A stretch of DNA of 64,000 nt from Pisolithus tinctorius (Eukaryota; Basidiomycota; Agaricomycetes; Boletales; Pisolithaceae), in the NCBI GenBank assembly GCA_024663395.1, contig JANFAH010000007.1, positions 868,001 to 932,000 of the forward strand, given 5' to 3'. A program made the translations under genes and the position numbers. A model generated the notes under the pieces. The model ran no database searches. It saw only the letters and a program-made list of their open reading frames with translations, and was not told the DNA's origin. Positions 1-11,567 of the stretch are shown here, piece by piece. The number at the start of each line of letters is the position of its first letter. The first letter of the stretch is position 1.

Positions 1-487
1 CGCGGGGGCGGTCTTGGAAGTTCAACTCGCATTGAACGAGGAACTCGTGGAGTTTTTTGGGGTCGGAGCCGTCGAAGGTGTCAGGCTTGCGGACCTTGGT
101 TTTCGGAGCGGAGTCCCCAGTGCGCGAACTAGACCACGCAAGCGCATGGACAGCTCTGGCAAGAGCTACGAGGGGATCCTCTGGCGGCTCAGCCGGGTCT
201 TCAGGGATATCCCCGTCACCGCTGCCCCTGCCGTCGGGATCACCGTCAGGATAGTCAGGGTCGGGGTCGGGTCCATCATCTCGGTTACGAGGAGACGGAG
301 TATGGAAAGCTGATGGGTGGAGGTTGGAGCGACCAGCTTGCGAAGCGCTTTCGCCTTCAGCGCAAGAGCAGCGTCGAGTGGAGAAGGATTGGAACTGTTC
401 GATGACAGAAGGGAGTCAACGCGGATTAGCTAGCGCTGCAGCGAGGTTCTCAGCGACCTCTCTATGGGATTGAGCTCGAGTTCTCAT
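1..487 (-). pseudogene. gag N-terminal part of a family-1 Ty3/gypsy element (element Z), cut by the window edge
   Basis: The minus strand matches the first part of the gag gene of element A (11558-12841): same ATG with N-terminus MRTRAQSQ, then the Pro/Asp-rich linker. The start is at 487, just left of the LTR at 549-1262, so this is the 5' end of an element whose remainder lies outside the window. Codon 24 is TGA (416-418) where element A has CGA, so the copy is interrupted. CpG is retained, which suggests a young insertion. The family is certain by comparison with element A; activity is unlikely. Confidence 0.8.
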
Positions 488-548
488 GATGGCGTAAGTT
501 TTTTGGAAGACAGAAAAGGAGACCGTACAAGTGCGAGTACGAATATAC

Positions 549-1262
549 TGTCAAGTCCGGGCCTACTCCGACCAACTCCGACGCTATATAAGGTCTAGAG
601 AGGGGTTCGGAAGCAAGTCTGACACAGAAGAACAGAACTCCGACTAGCAGAGTGTCGGCAGGAACGAAGACCGCCGAGACAAAGGCGGAGTGGAGTGAGG
701 GCGTCGGGTTTAGCTCGTGCGCTACCCCCTTGCACGATCTCAGCCCTCGTATTTCAGAGGGAGAGTACAGACAGAGAGTCGGAGATAACTCTGACAGGCA
801 GAAGACGGAGTCAGAGGGAGTAGGAACTAAGTTGATATTCGTACTGAAGAACAGCGGAGTACAGTACATGCTCTTATACTGCTACGGAGGTACAGTAACC
901 GGAATCGGAACTGACATACGGAGACTCATAAATTTTCAAGTAAAATTTCCTGGACGACAAATGAAGGGTAGACGGAGGACATACGAATGGGTAACACAGA
1001 ACATCCAGAAAAGGAAGCAGTCCAGGCGCTGGGCCATGCAGTGAGCGTGCTGCGGAGTACCTGACTGCGAAGGTAGTCACATGACCCCTCAGAGAACGGA
1101 CTGCTCGGTCCGGTAGGAGAGCAACACAAGTCCGACAGCAGTCGGAGTGGAGATGGTTCGCAACCAACAGAAGTTGGGCAGAGTTGGTGTGGAGTGAGCG
1201 GATGCCCGGCGGAAAAGGTTGTGGAGTGAGCAAAGACCTATGATGAACGCACGGTTATGACA
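549..1262 (-). repeat. 5' LTR of element Z (family 1, about 714 bp)
   Basis: Begins TGTCAAG and ends ATGACA, and is collinear with the LTRs at 5534-6246 and 12903-13615. On the minus strand a weak TATA-like motif (about 871-877) precedes the predicted RNA start near 845. The 11 bases at 835-845 recur beside the LTR at about 536-546, the self-priming arrangement described for element A. The right flank (1263 onward) is protease sequence of another family-1 copy, so Z inserted into a relative. The partner LTR and the other target-site copy lie outside the window. Confidence 0.85.
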
Positions 1263-1366
1263 AAAACAATGAGAAGAGCCAGAGTTGATCAACACAGAAA
1301 CAGTATCAACAGAACAGTCAAGAAGGGTTACAGACAAAAGTAAAGAATTGGGACTAGAGAGAGCAG
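1263..1366 (-). pseudogene. Remnant of a retropepsin N-terminus from another family-1 element (W)
   Basis: About 100 bp aligns with element A 11379-11470 and encodes the protease start with the D/N-SGSSHCF motif (Asp is Asn here). Most CpG sites of A are TG or CA here, so this copy is much older. It is cut by element Z on the left and by the LTR of element C on the right. Confidence 0.7.
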
Positions 1367-1763
1367 TGAAGCAACCAAAGACAAAGTCTTCTCAGCTATC
1401 ACTTCAAACCAGAGAGTGTGGGAGTGGAACCTGTTGATTGAGGACCAAGCTCAAAACAAACTAGATTAAGGAACTGGCTATGACAAACAACAGGACTTAT
1501 ATACTGCCTTACTGTTGGTACATACTGCCACAAGAGAACATTTGAGAAGAAAGTAAACAAAAGAGAGAACTATGCTATTGGATGAACATGAACATGTGGT
1601 GTCAGCAAGGCACAGCCTTGCCAAGTATTGTGTAAGCATAGCAACATAAGTAAAGGAAAAGTCTGAGAGGACTAAGCATCCCTAAAGCATAACCCTAACC
1701 AGAGGGTGGATAGATATAGGCAAGTAGGGAAATGCAGAAGTGAAAAGTCTACTGGCTGTTACA
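1367..1763 (-). repeat. 3' LTR of element C (about 397 bp) with adjacent polypurine tract
   Basis: On the minus strand it starts TGTAACAGCC and ends GGTTGCTTCA, giving TG...CA ends. A purine-rich tract (minus strand AGGAGGGGATAG, 1764-1775) lies directly upstream, as expected for plus-strand priming. A TATATAAG box is on the minus strand near 1500. The 5' LTR was not found; the right end of C appears deleted. Boundaries are inferred from TG/CA ends and the purine tract only. Confidence 0.7.
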
Positions 1764-1902
1764 CTATCCCCTCCTAAGGTTCAACTTCCAGGCAAGACCA
1801 AATAGGATGAATGGTAGTAAACAGTTCTGGCACAGGTGTGAACAAGCTCTCAAAGCTTTCAGATGAAAGGAGAGATAATTTATGGGGGGCCCCAGGGTGG
1901 GA

Positions 1903-2888
1903 TCAGTAAAAGTCCTTGATCACCAACTGTGAGTTCTTCAAGGTGGAGGCTGGCTCCCAGGTGTGATCTTCTTCAGGGTATCCACTCCAATGGATGAGGA
2001 ATTGAAGAGCTCCTTGTCTCAAATGGGAGTCAACAACATATTCAACCTCATATTCAACATCTCCTTCATCTGTAACCATCTGCAGTCCAGGCCTGTTAAC
2101 AGGCTGCCCATCAAGAGCACTGAGATAGGGTTTAACCTGTGAGACATTCACAACTGGGTGAATCCTCATGTTGCATGGCAATTTTAATTTAAGAGCATTT
2201 GGAAGTACCTCCAGAACTTCATACAGTCCAATCCACTTTTTGGAAAGTTTATAGCTCTGCCATTCTTTCAGGGACAGATGGTCTGTAGCTAGCCAGACTT
2301 GAGATCCAATGGAGTAAGAAGGGGCAGCCAATCAGCATCTATCCACTTGCTGCTTCTGCCAAGAGCATGCCTTGGTGAGGTTTGCTTTAACATCCTGGAA
2401 CACCTGAAACCAAGATTTGGTGACCTCCTCTGCTGCTTCTACCTTCAAAGTCATTGGCTCAACACCCATCCTAGGTCTATAGGAACAGGTAACTTCAAAG
2501 GGGCACTTGCCAGTAGAAGTAGAGGCAGAGTTATTGTACACAAACTGAGCCAAAGGCATCCATTCTTCCCAGTGACCCTTTTGCTGGTTGGCATACATCT
2601 GTAACTATTGTTGAATCTCACAGTTCAACCACTCTGTTTGTCTGTCCATTTGCAGGTGGAATGCTGTAGAGAGTTTTTGATGTACTCACATTTTAAATAA
2701 CTCCTTCATGAAGCTAGAGGCAAACTGGGGGCCTTGGTCTGACACAATAGAGTCCAGAAGTCTGTGGTGTTTCCAAACCTGCATCAGGTAAAGATGAGCT
2801 GTGCTAGCAGCCATTTCTTCCACAGTACAGGGAACGAACTCTGCTTCCTTAGAGAACCTGTCAATGATGACTAGAACATGGGACTTCC
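1903..2888 (-). pseudogene. Element C integrase C-terminal half and chromodomain
   Basis: Two open stretches (1903-2331 and 2332-2598) encode the end of a Ty3 integrase: a WEEWMPLAQFVYN-type catalytic-core end, then the PYLSALDG GPY/M-like region and a C-terminal chromodomain (LQFLIHWSGYPEEDHTWEP). Chromodomains of this class are thought to steer integration to methylated histone H3. The frame is broken around 2332 and upstream of 2598, and the gene is interrupted at 2888 by solo LTR S1. Not functional. Confidence 0.75.
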
Positions 2889-3790
2889 TGTCAAGTATGG
2901 GTTTACCCTTGGGTGACCAGGCTTCAAGACCAGGTGACAGGTGCTAAGTCTGGTTGACCAAAGTCAAGGCCAGAAGACAGGGGCCAAGTCCAGTTGGACC
3001 AGAGTTGAGGCTGGAGGTCAGGGGCTAAGTCTGGAGGACCAGACTTAAGGCCAGGAGTGCAGGAACAAGACCAGTAGCATGGGAAACCGACCAGTGTTGG
3101 AGTGCACACAGGGGGAAGCTGGTCTGGGGTTGGATCTACCTCCCTTGGTCTCAGCTTATGTGCTGTACCCTTATGCAAGCCAGGGAGAGGTCCAGGACAG
3201 GGGCTGGGGATAGCTTAAGGCTCAGCCTTAGCTATAGAGTAGTCTTGAGGGGTAATACAGAGTTGAGGGTAATACTTAATTGATATTCTGACTGAGGTGC
3301 TATGAAGTATGTACAGGGGTTAAATACACGAGGCCAGTCTGGGGTAATGAACATGAAGCCAGACTTGTGAACAAGCTATTAGTAAGAAGATTAGCAAGAT
3401 GAGGATAGCCACAGTGGCTATCCAGAGGCTAATAGCCAAAGTCCAGGTGACCAGCATAACTGGGGTCAGACACAGGATTTGTACAGTAAGCAGAGTTAGA
3501 CAAAAGGACAAGACTAGATATAGCACAAACAAAGGTAAACAGACCGGAGTTATGTCCAGGTGACCCAGACATGGACCTGGGAGGACTGGGGTGGAGCAGT
3601 GCAAGGCTGGAAGGCCGGAATGGACTGGAGATAGGGGTAAAAGACTGGACTTAAGTTATTTAGACTGGAGTTGGGTTTCCTAGGGCTGGAGTTGAGTTCT
3701 CTAGGCTGGACTAGGACCGGGCTTGACCGGAGATAGGGGCTAGGGGTCCGGACTGGACTGGGACTGAGTCCGAGAGTCATGGATATGACA
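2889..3790 (-). mobile_element. Solo LTR S1 (family 3, 902 bp) inside element C integrase
   Basis: Starts TGTCAAGTATGGG and ends GGATATGACA, flanked by a perfect 5-bp duplication CTTCC (2884-2888 and 3791-3795). There is no internal region, so it is a solo LTR left by recombination. It shares the conserved start region TTGATATTCTGACTGAGG with the other LTR families, with a TATTTAA box on the minus strand near 3325. A second copy, S2, is at 25057-27818. Confidence 0.85.
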
Positions 3791-5449
3791 CTTCCCAGAA
3801 GATCCCTTGACTCCAAGATCCATGAAGTCAGTCATTAATTCTCTCCAAGGCCCATCAGGGATAGGTAAAGTTTTAAGTTCTCCTGCAGGCAGCCTATTTC
3901 CAGACTTGCTGGCTTGGCATGTTTGATAGTGCTTTACATACTCTTCTACATCAGGTTTCAAGGTAGACCACATGAACCAGCATGTGATCAACTCCTGAGT
4001 TCCTTTTATTCTGCAATGTCCTGCTAGGGGTGAGTCATGAAGAGCAGCAAGTAACTTCCTTCTAAGTGCACTAGGCACCCAGACCTTTTCTCCATTGTAA
4101 TGAAGACCACCTTGGAACTCACATCCAGCAGGGACTCCTTCAGCTCCAGCAGATTCAATCCACAGATCTTCCATGAAGGGATTCTCTAGTTTTACTGAAT
4201 GAACCTGGCTTGGATTTATAAATAGGGACTCCTCTGACTTTGCCCTTTCTTTTCCTTCTATGAAGTCCTCTCATCTCAATGGGGCATCTGGCCTTCCCAT
4301 CATGACTCTGGGTTTATGAACTATAACACAGTTAAACTGAATAAAGTATTGCACCCAACATGCTTGGCATGGCTGAAGCTTCTGAGTGGTCATGAACCAC
4401 TTGAGGTTATGGTGATCTGTCCAAATTTCAAACTGGTATGGGGTTGCCTCAAGGTAATGACACCATTGCTCTAATGCATGGATAATGGCCAGCATTTCTT
4501 TGTTGTGAACTGTATAGTTAAGTTCTGCCCCAGATAGAGAGTGACTAGAGTAGGCAACTGGTCTCCAGAGACTGTCATTGCATTCTACTGAGAGCACTGC
4601 TCTGGTGGCATAGTCTGAAGCATCCATTTCTAACCAAAACTTCCAATCCTGATCGGGAAACATAAGGATAGGGGCAGTGGTAAAGGCTTCTTTTAGCATA
4701 TCAAATGCTACTTGACACTTGTCATCCCAGATGAACAGAAGATCCTTCTTCGTGAGGTGGTTCAGGGGTTTCGTGATCTGTGCAAAGTCCTTAATGAAGT
4801 GTCAGTAAAAGTTCACAAGGCTGAGGAAGCTGTGAACTCCATGAACATTTGTAGGTATGGGCCAATCCTGCACAGCAGAGATCTTGGTAGGGTCCATACA
4901 TACTCTGTTTATGCCAATGATCATTCCTAGAAAGTCCACCTCTTGTTGTCTGAAGATACACTTCTGTGGTTTGACAAATAGGTCATTTATCTTTAGCCTT
5001 CTAAGCACCTCCAGCATGATCTTGTTGTGTTCCTCTTGATTGTCCATCTTTGTAAATATCATTAGGTCATCGATGTAGATGACAAGCACATCTTCCATAT
5101 TGCCAAATATATCATTCATCATGTTCTGGAATGTGGCAGGCAAGTTACAAAGCCTGAAGAACATGACCAGGGGCTCAAAAGCACTGTGATGGCATACGAA
5201 AGCAGCTTTCCACTCATCACCTTCTTTGATCCTAACATTGTTGTAACCCCACCAAAGATTCATCTTCATGAAGAGTTTGCAACCTTTCAACTTGTCAACA
5301 AGCTGAGATATTAAAGAGAGCAGATACAAGTTTTTGACAGTATGCTCATTTAATTACTGATAGTCCTGGACCATATGCTTTTTGCCATCCTTTTTAGGGA
5401 CAAAGAACACTGGAGAGGTTTGTGGCGATTTACTAGGCTGAATATAACC
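3791..5449 (-). pseudogene. Element C reverse transcriptase, RNase H and integrase N-terminus
   Basis: Minus-strand blocks encode RT (FVPKKDGKK near 5370, YIDDLMIF near 5070), RNase H (LEMDASDYA near 4620, WTDHHNLKWF near 4400) and the integrase HHCC zinc domain (HDSPLAGHCRIKGT, CQASKSGN, 3900-4040). The order RT-RH-IN defines Ty3/gypsy. Frames change at about 5329, 4800, 4270 and 3740. The RT is cut at 5449 by element B and continues at 23705 with the TAACC duplication. Confidence 0.8.
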
Positions 5450-5533
5450 TGTCAAGTATGGGGTTTCTGGGTTGAGGCCGGACCAGAGACCAAAGCAGGC
5501 GCGAGGCCGAGGGGTCGGGATCAGGAGAGGAGT
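5450..5533 (-). repeat. Element B 3' LTR, piece 1
   Basis: Matches the first 84 bases of the intact LTR at 23191-23704 (TGTCAAGTA..GGGGTTTC). Interrupted at 5533 by element A; the last five bases GGAGT are the target duplication repeated at 13616-13620. Confidence 0.85.
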
Positions 5534-6246
5534 TGTCAAGTCTGGGCCTACTCCGACCAACTCCGATGCTTTATAAGGTCTAGGGGAGGGTCCGGAAGCA
5601 AGTCCGACACAGAAGAACAGAACTCCGACTAGCGGAGTGTTGGCAGGAACGAAGTCTGCCGAGACAGAGGCAGAGCGGAGTGAGGGCGCCGGGTTTAGCT
5701 CGTGCACTACCCCCTTGCACAATCTCAGCCCTCATATTTCAGAGGGAGAGTATAGACAGAGAGTCAGAGATAACTCCGACAGGCAGAAGATGGAATCAGA
5801 GGGAGTAGGAACTAAGTTGATATTCGTACTGAGGAACAGCGGAGTACAGTACATGCTTTTATACTGCTACGGAGGTACAGTAATCAGAATTGGAACTGAC
5901 ATATGGAGACTCATAAATTTTCAAGTAAAACTTCCTGGACAACGAACGAAGGGTAGATGGAGGACATACGAACAGGTAACACAGAACATCTAGAAAAGGA
6001 AACAGTCCAGACGCTGGACCATGCGGTGAGCACGCTGCGGAGTACCTGACTGCGAAGGTAGTCACATGACCCCTCAGAGAACAGACCACTCGGTCCAGTA
6101 GGAGAGGACACAAGTCCGACAACAGTCGGAGCGGAGATGGTTCGTAGCCAACAGAAGTTGGGTGGAGTTGGTGCGGAGTGAGTGAACGACCGGCGGAGTA
6201 GGGTGCAGAGTGTGTAAGGACTTATAACGAACGCACAGTCGTGACA
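5534..6246 (-). repeat. Element A 3' LTR
   Basis: 713 bp, TGTCAAG...GTGACA, nearly identical to 12903-13615. The plus-strand open frame inside it (from about 5637) recurs in all three family-1 LTRs, but simply follows from LTR homology. Confidence 0.92.
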
Positions 6247-6260
6247 GTGCCCCCCCCTTA
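6247..6260 (-). promoter_or_regulatory. Polypurine tract of element A
   Basis: The minus strand reads TAAGGGGGGGGCAC directly before the 3' LTR, the expected primer for plus-strand DNA synthesis. Element B has an equivalent tract at 16663-16676. Confidence 0.8.
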
Positions 6261-6439
6261 GGGCCTGAACCCCTGAAGGCTGCATGTTCAGGACGAGATC
6301 AACACGAGTTGATCATTTGAAATTATTTTGATGCCTCGAGGATAATGGCTTTAGCTGCGGCGGAGCTCCGTCGGAGTTCAAAGTACTGCTTAAAAACACA
6401 TGTTAGGGTACTGAACCTTTGTCCTTTCCTCCCATCATC

Positions 6440-7648
6440 ATGCCTTCCCAGCACCAGAGCAACACCCTCCAGCCAACCCCCGGCCATGTCCGCGACTACT
6501 CTCAAGTTGTGGATGAAGAACTGGTCATCCTCACTGACAACTCCACCGACACCGAGCGGGAGAAGTCTGCGGAGATGGTGCGCCGACGAGAGGAGACTGA
6601 GTGGAGAGAGAGAGAATGCGAAGTGGAGCACAAGGCCAAGTGTGAGGAGGCCAAGAGGCGGAAGGCGGAGGAGGAGAGGTTGGAGGTGGAGTGGAGGAAG
6701 AGAGCGGAGGAGGAAGAGGAGGCTCGAAGGAAGAAGGCGGCAGAGGAGGAGGCAGAAAGGCAGAGGCAAAGGGCCTCTGAAGAGAGGGCCCAGGCCAGGC
6801 AGGACGAGGCCACACAAAGGTGAGTGGCGGAGTGCTGTGAGTCAGGCGGAGCTGACTCGCAGTCTTATTTTCTTAGACTATGCGGTGCGGTGTATGATGT
6901 CAACACCACCCAGAGGGTCCCTGGGACCTCTGTGGTGGTTACCACGACCAGGCAGCCCCCCTGTACTCGCTGTGTAGTGAGCTTGACAGCGGGGCAAGGC
7001 AAGACCAGGGCTTGCCTGCCCTGTCACAAGAAGAAGAAGGTATGTAGCTGGATGAGGGAGGATGCGGTGGCAGGGCCATCGCGGAAAAGAGTGGGAACAG
7101 GGAGCTCACATGGGGAGAAGAAGAAGAGACCACGAGGGAAGGGGAAGGAGAGAGTGACAGAGACAGAAGAGGCGGATGACGAGCGGGAGGTGGGCGGAGA
7201 AGAAGACGAGCCCACGACACTGCTTGAGGGTCCCTCAGGGGCGGGAGTACACACGCAGTGGGCAGAGTGGGAGAGGGAGCGGCAGCTGCAGGCTATGGAG
7301 AAGCAGGCTGAAGCGCACGAGACCGCTGCGCTGGCCTTCAAGAGGATGGCAGAGGCAGTGGAGCGGATGGCGGTGGCTGCAGAGCAGACCGCCAACGAGT
7401 GGGTGCTGTACCACACCTGGGCAGAGTGGGTGGAGATGAGGAGGAGGGAGGATGCGCGAGAGGCCAGGATGGCTGAGCTCAAGCGCAGCGGTGGAGGATG
7501 GAAGAGGCCTCAGTCGGAGGCGGAGGACAAGAACGAGGAAGCGGACGAAGGTGTGGAGGGGGATAACGAGGAAGAGGAAGATGTCAGAGGAGAGAAGGAA
7601 GGCGGAGAAGAAACAGAGGGTGGCGGAGAAACAGCGATGGAGGGGTAG
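6440..7648 (+). CDS. Antisense accessory protein of element A (coiled coil, cysteine cluster, acidic tail)
   Basis: I join two exons: 6440-6819 and 6877-7648, with a 57-bp GTGAGT...TTCTTAG intron, giving 383 residues in frame. ATG at 6440 is chosen because the homologue in element B has its ATG in the same place (context ATCATG). Residues about 45-125 are a charged Glu/Arg/Lys coiled coil. Exon 2 holds CTRC...CLPCHKKKKVC, a cluster resembling the Zn(II)2Cys6 motif of the B copy but lacking its third cysteine. A basic stretch, a second helical region rich in A/E/R and an acidic tail follow. The gene lies on the strand opposite gag-pol, between the purine tract and the pol end, and converges on pol with a 193-bp gap. 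Its function is unknown; DNA or RNA binding is an inference from the cysteine cluster. Confidence 0.75.
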
Positions 7649-7841
7649 AGTAGACCTTTTTCTTGTTTTTTTTTTTTTTTTTTTTGTGTTTGTATATTTT
7701 TTATACTACTATGAAATAGACTTGTGACCTTTGTTTCATGACTGAGAAGTGAAATGGATAAGTGGAGAAAATTCTAAAGTACTTAAGGTAGTTCGGTAAG
7801 AGGCGGAGTTGGCCCGCAGAGGAAGGTTATATGGGCGGACC
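7649..7841. other. Spacer between convergent accessory gene and pol of element A
   Basis: Contains a T-run (about 7660-7684) followed by AT-rich sequence just after the accessory stop codon. It probably carries 3' ends for both strands. The equivalent gap is also about 180-190 bp in elements B, D and E. Confidence 0.4.
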
Positions 7842-10800
7842 TTATGGCGGAGGTTGGTATGGGCCAGGTTTGTGCGGATAGCGTTCATGGAAAGCAGAAA
7901 CGATGTCAGAAGCGTGATCTAGCTCAGTTGCAAGCAACCAAGAGGTTTCTTCATTGGTGTTCTCGTAACCAGCCCAGCAGACTAGATACAAGAGTTGACA
8001 GTGGCAGCGACGGCGATCCACCCTAGAGTCGAGTATCTCTGATACTTCATACTCAAGGTCACCATCAACATCTACTGGTGGAGGCGGAGGTTGTTGTCGG
8101 TTTGGGAAAGGGTTAGCCGCTGCGGCTTCCAGTTGTGAGACATGGAAGACCGGATGTACCAAGCGCATAGAGTCAGGGAGCTTAAGGGTGACGGAGTGTG
8201 TACCTGGCCTGGCCAAGATGGTGAACGGACCTAAGTACTTTTCAGAGAGTTTTTCCGAAGGACGAGTTGAGTGGAAGTACTTGGCTTTGACGTAGGCCTG
8301 TTCTCCGACCTTGAACTCAGGTGGAGGTATGTGTCTAGCATCTGCTGGGCCCTGGTAGCGCTGTTGAGCGGCAGACATTTCGGAGCGGAGGAAGTCATGC
8401 AGGGCGGAGAGCTCAATGACATAATTGTGAGCCCTCGGAGAGGTGAAGTCTTGGTCAGGGACCACAGACAGGTTTGGATGGTACCCCTTGTTAGCGAAGA
8501 AGGGAGAAACTCCAGTTGTCGCACTTGGTGCGTTGTTGAAAGCGAACTCCACTAGAGGTAACAGCTCAGCCCAGTTGTCTTGTTGGTAGTTACAGAAGAC
8601 ACAAAGGTACTGCTCGAGAGTCTGGTTTGTTCGCTCGGTCTGGCCATCGCCTTCTGGGTGGTAACCCGAAGTGAAGTGAAGATGCATATTAAGGGCCTTT
8701 CCTAGAGAGCGGAAGAAATGCGAGACAAACTCAGGACCTCTGTTGGAGGTGACATTAGCTGGTACTCCATGCTTGGAGAAGACATGGGTTAGGAAGAGTT
8801 TAGCGAGTTCAGCGGAGGTGACGGAGTCATGGGTGGGGATGAACACCGCTTGCTTTGAGAGGCGGTCCACTACCACGAGTATGGCGGAGCAGCCATCGGA
8901 ATTGGGGAGGTGTTTGATGAAGTCCATGGAGATGGAGTTCCAAGGTCTCTCTGGGACGGGGAGTTGCTTCAGTAGACCATAAGGGCGGTGACATGGAGTT
9001 TTGCTCTGTCCACAGGCGGTGCAAGACCTGACGTATTCCTTTACATCGGAGCGGAGGTTGGGCCACACGTAGTCCCTACAGACGAGTTCTAAGGTGCGGT
9101 TTTGCCCGAAATGGCCTGCTAGAGGATGATCATGCTTGAACCGAAGCACTCGGAGGTGGAGGTCATCAATGTCAGGGACAAAGATACGACTGTCAAGGCG
9201 GAGTAGACCGTTGGAGTCCAGGGACCACTGAGGCTTAGTCAGAGTTGGAAGATGGCTGGCGGAGACAGGATCGGAGGGTAGGGTGGAGATGATGTCGGAG
9301 TGCAAGCACTCAACATCGAAGACCATGGTGGTGCAGAGCACAGGTGCCATGAGGGTGGTGGTATGGAGGGACAACGCGAGTTGCTCCTGTGTAAACATAG
9401 GGCGGAGATTGTGAGGATTTACCTGCGCGTAGTCCCTATCCCCCCCTTTTGGGTAGACGTCCCAACATCGCGTAAGTGTGTCGGGTTTGGCTCCTAAGCA
9501 GCCAGGTCGGAAGTGGATGGAAAGATTAAACTGCAAAAGGTACTCCAACCAGCGGGCCTGTCGACGGGTGAGAACCTTAGAGGTGGAAAAATACTCAAGG
9601 TTTTTGTGGTCCGTCACCATGTCAACAGGCAAGGCAGAGCCTTCTAAGTAATGCTGCCAATGGCAGAAGGCCTCGAAGATAGCCAACAGCTCCTTGTCGT
9701 GGGTATCATAATTGAGTTCTGGCACGGTCATGGTGCAGGAGTAGAAAGCGACTGGGCAGAGTTCACTGTCAGAGCAGGTGATTGACAAAATGCCAGCAAT
9801 GGCATAGTCGGAGGCGTCAGTTTCCACTGTAAGCGGAGCATCAGGGACCCAATGAGTGAGAATAGGAGTGGAGCTGAAGGCATCCTTCAGGCAGAGGAAA
9901 GCGGAGTGGCACTCCTCGGAAAAGTTCCAAGGAGCACCCTTTCACGTGAGGCGAGTGAGCGGAACGACGATGTCGGAGTAGTTATTAATGAATCGTCTAT
10001 AGAAATTGGCGAAACCAAGGAAGGATTGGATGTCTCGCACCTTCCACAGCTCAGGCCAGTCATGGACTGCCTGAACCTTCTCGGCGGACATGGTGAGACT
10101 GGAGGGAGAAAGAATGTAGCCAAGGTACTCGATGGAGTCGGAGTGAAACTCGCACTTCTCTGGCTTGGCATAGAGGCCATGCTTTCGAAGGTGGTGGAGT
10201 ACCTCTTTTACGTGTTCGCGATGCAACTCCATATCCTGCAAATAGATTAAGATGTCATCGAGGTATACCACAACGCAGACATCGAGCATGTCCGCAAAGA
10301 TGCTATTAACAAACCGCTGGAAGGCCGCAGGCGCATTAGTCAGACCAAATGGCATTACCTGCCACTCGTAAGAACCATAATGAGTGCGGAAAGCCGTTTT
10401 CCATTCATCTCTGTCTGTGATGCAGACCAGATGATAGGCATGGCGGAGGTCGACCTTGGTATAGACCTTAGCATGGCTTGGAGAGTCGAGTAGGTTGGAG
10501 ATGAGTGGCAGTGGATAGCGATCTTTTTTTGTGATTTTGTTGAGTCCTCGATAGTCTATGCAGAGGCAGAGTGAACTGTCCTTCTTCTTTACGAAGAGGA
10601 CAGGGGCACCGTGAGCGGAGGTGAACTGCTTGATGAAACCGTAGCCAAGGTGCTCATCAATGAAGGTGCGGAGAGCTTCAAGCTCTGGCAGAGAAAGAGA
10701 GTAGATTGTACCAATGGGCGGAGAAGCCCCTTCCTCGAGATCAATCTTGAGATCGAACGAGCAGTGTGGAGGGAGTTCAGTGGCCTTGTCTTTACTAAAG

Positions 10801-11567
10801 ACATCGGCAAACTCGTGATACTCAGAAGGAACCAAGGAGAGGTCAGGAGGCAGAGAGGAAGCGGAGGACGCACGAAGCTTCACATCATCAGCGGAGAGCT
10901 GCAAGTGGAATTGTCTAGAGCCAGGGAGAGCACAGGCTCTGACATACACAGCAGCATTGATGAGTGAGATGAGCGGAGCGGAGCGCGGCAAGTCTGTCGG
11001 AGATGCAGTCGGAGCTGCAGACAGAGCGGAGGGCATCGGATCCAGAGTGGAGGACACAGCGGAAGGTGACGAAGGCGCCTGGGGCATTGGCATTCCCTGT
11101 AGCGGTGGTTTGAACGATATACTGCCCAGTACCCAGTCAATCGACGGATTGAAGTGGGTGAGCCAGTTGTGTCCTAATACCAGCGAACATGAAGAATCCA
11201 ATGGAGTAACATAAAATGAAGCGGAATTGACATCGCCAGAAGGAAAGTGGAGGAAAAGATCTACTTCTTGAGAAATGACAGCATTTGTACTACCATCGAA
11301 CAAGTGGAGCGGAATTGGCAGAGAAACAGAGGAAACAGGAATGGCATATTTTTTGATTATAGACAGGTCTACGAAACAATGAGAAGAGCCGGAATCGATC
11401 AACGCAGAAAAAGTATCAACAGAATAATCCGGAAGAGTTACAGACGGAAGTAAGGAATTGGGACTAGAAAGAGCAGACGCATTGAGTCAGATGTCCGGTT
11501 GCACACAGTTGGGTTCAACGCTTCCTCCAGGCTGTGCGAGCTCCCTGGAGGAGCGGATTAATTTTTT
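7842..11567 (-). pseudogene. Element A pol: protease, reverse transcriptase, RNase H, integrase, chromodomain
   Basis: Read in the -1 frame relative to gag from the slippery site. The order is retropepsin (IDSGSSHCF near 11400), RT (KVDLRHAYH near 10450, YLDDILIY near 10260), RNase H (ETDASDYAIAG near 9820, DKELLAIFEAF), integrase HHCC (HDHPLAGHFGQNRT ... CTACGQSK near 9000-9130), DDE core (SMDFI, EGDGQTER) and a C-terminal chromodomain (CWAGYENTNEETSW near 7950). TGA codons interrupt it at 11487-11489 and 9942-9944. The second catalytic Asp of the integrase is Asn (TSNRGPEF; element B has TSDRG). Otherwise full length, so the copy died recently. Confidence 0.9.
11558..11567 (-). promoter_or_regulatory. 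Putative -1 ribosomal frameshift site, element A
   Basis: On the minus strand the gag frame ends TCA AAA AAT TAA. The heptamer A-AAA-AAT fits the X-XXY-YYZ slippery rule, and slipping back one base opens the pol frame, which reads on through the linker to the protease apart from one TGA. Elements B and D have A-AAA-AAA-TAG at the same place. Confidence 0.65.

Noticed and set aside
652..1044. Plus-strand open frame repeated in the three family-1 LTRs (also 5637-5993 and 13006-13314)
   Set aside because: It recurs only because the LTRs are homologous; it is antisense to the LTR promoter, has different ends in each copy and no recognisable domain.
6323..6817. Minus-strand frames opposite the accessory genes (Leu/Pro- or Ser-rich)
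   Set aside because: Compositional shadows of the Glu/Arg/Lys-rich coiled-coil codons on the plus strand.
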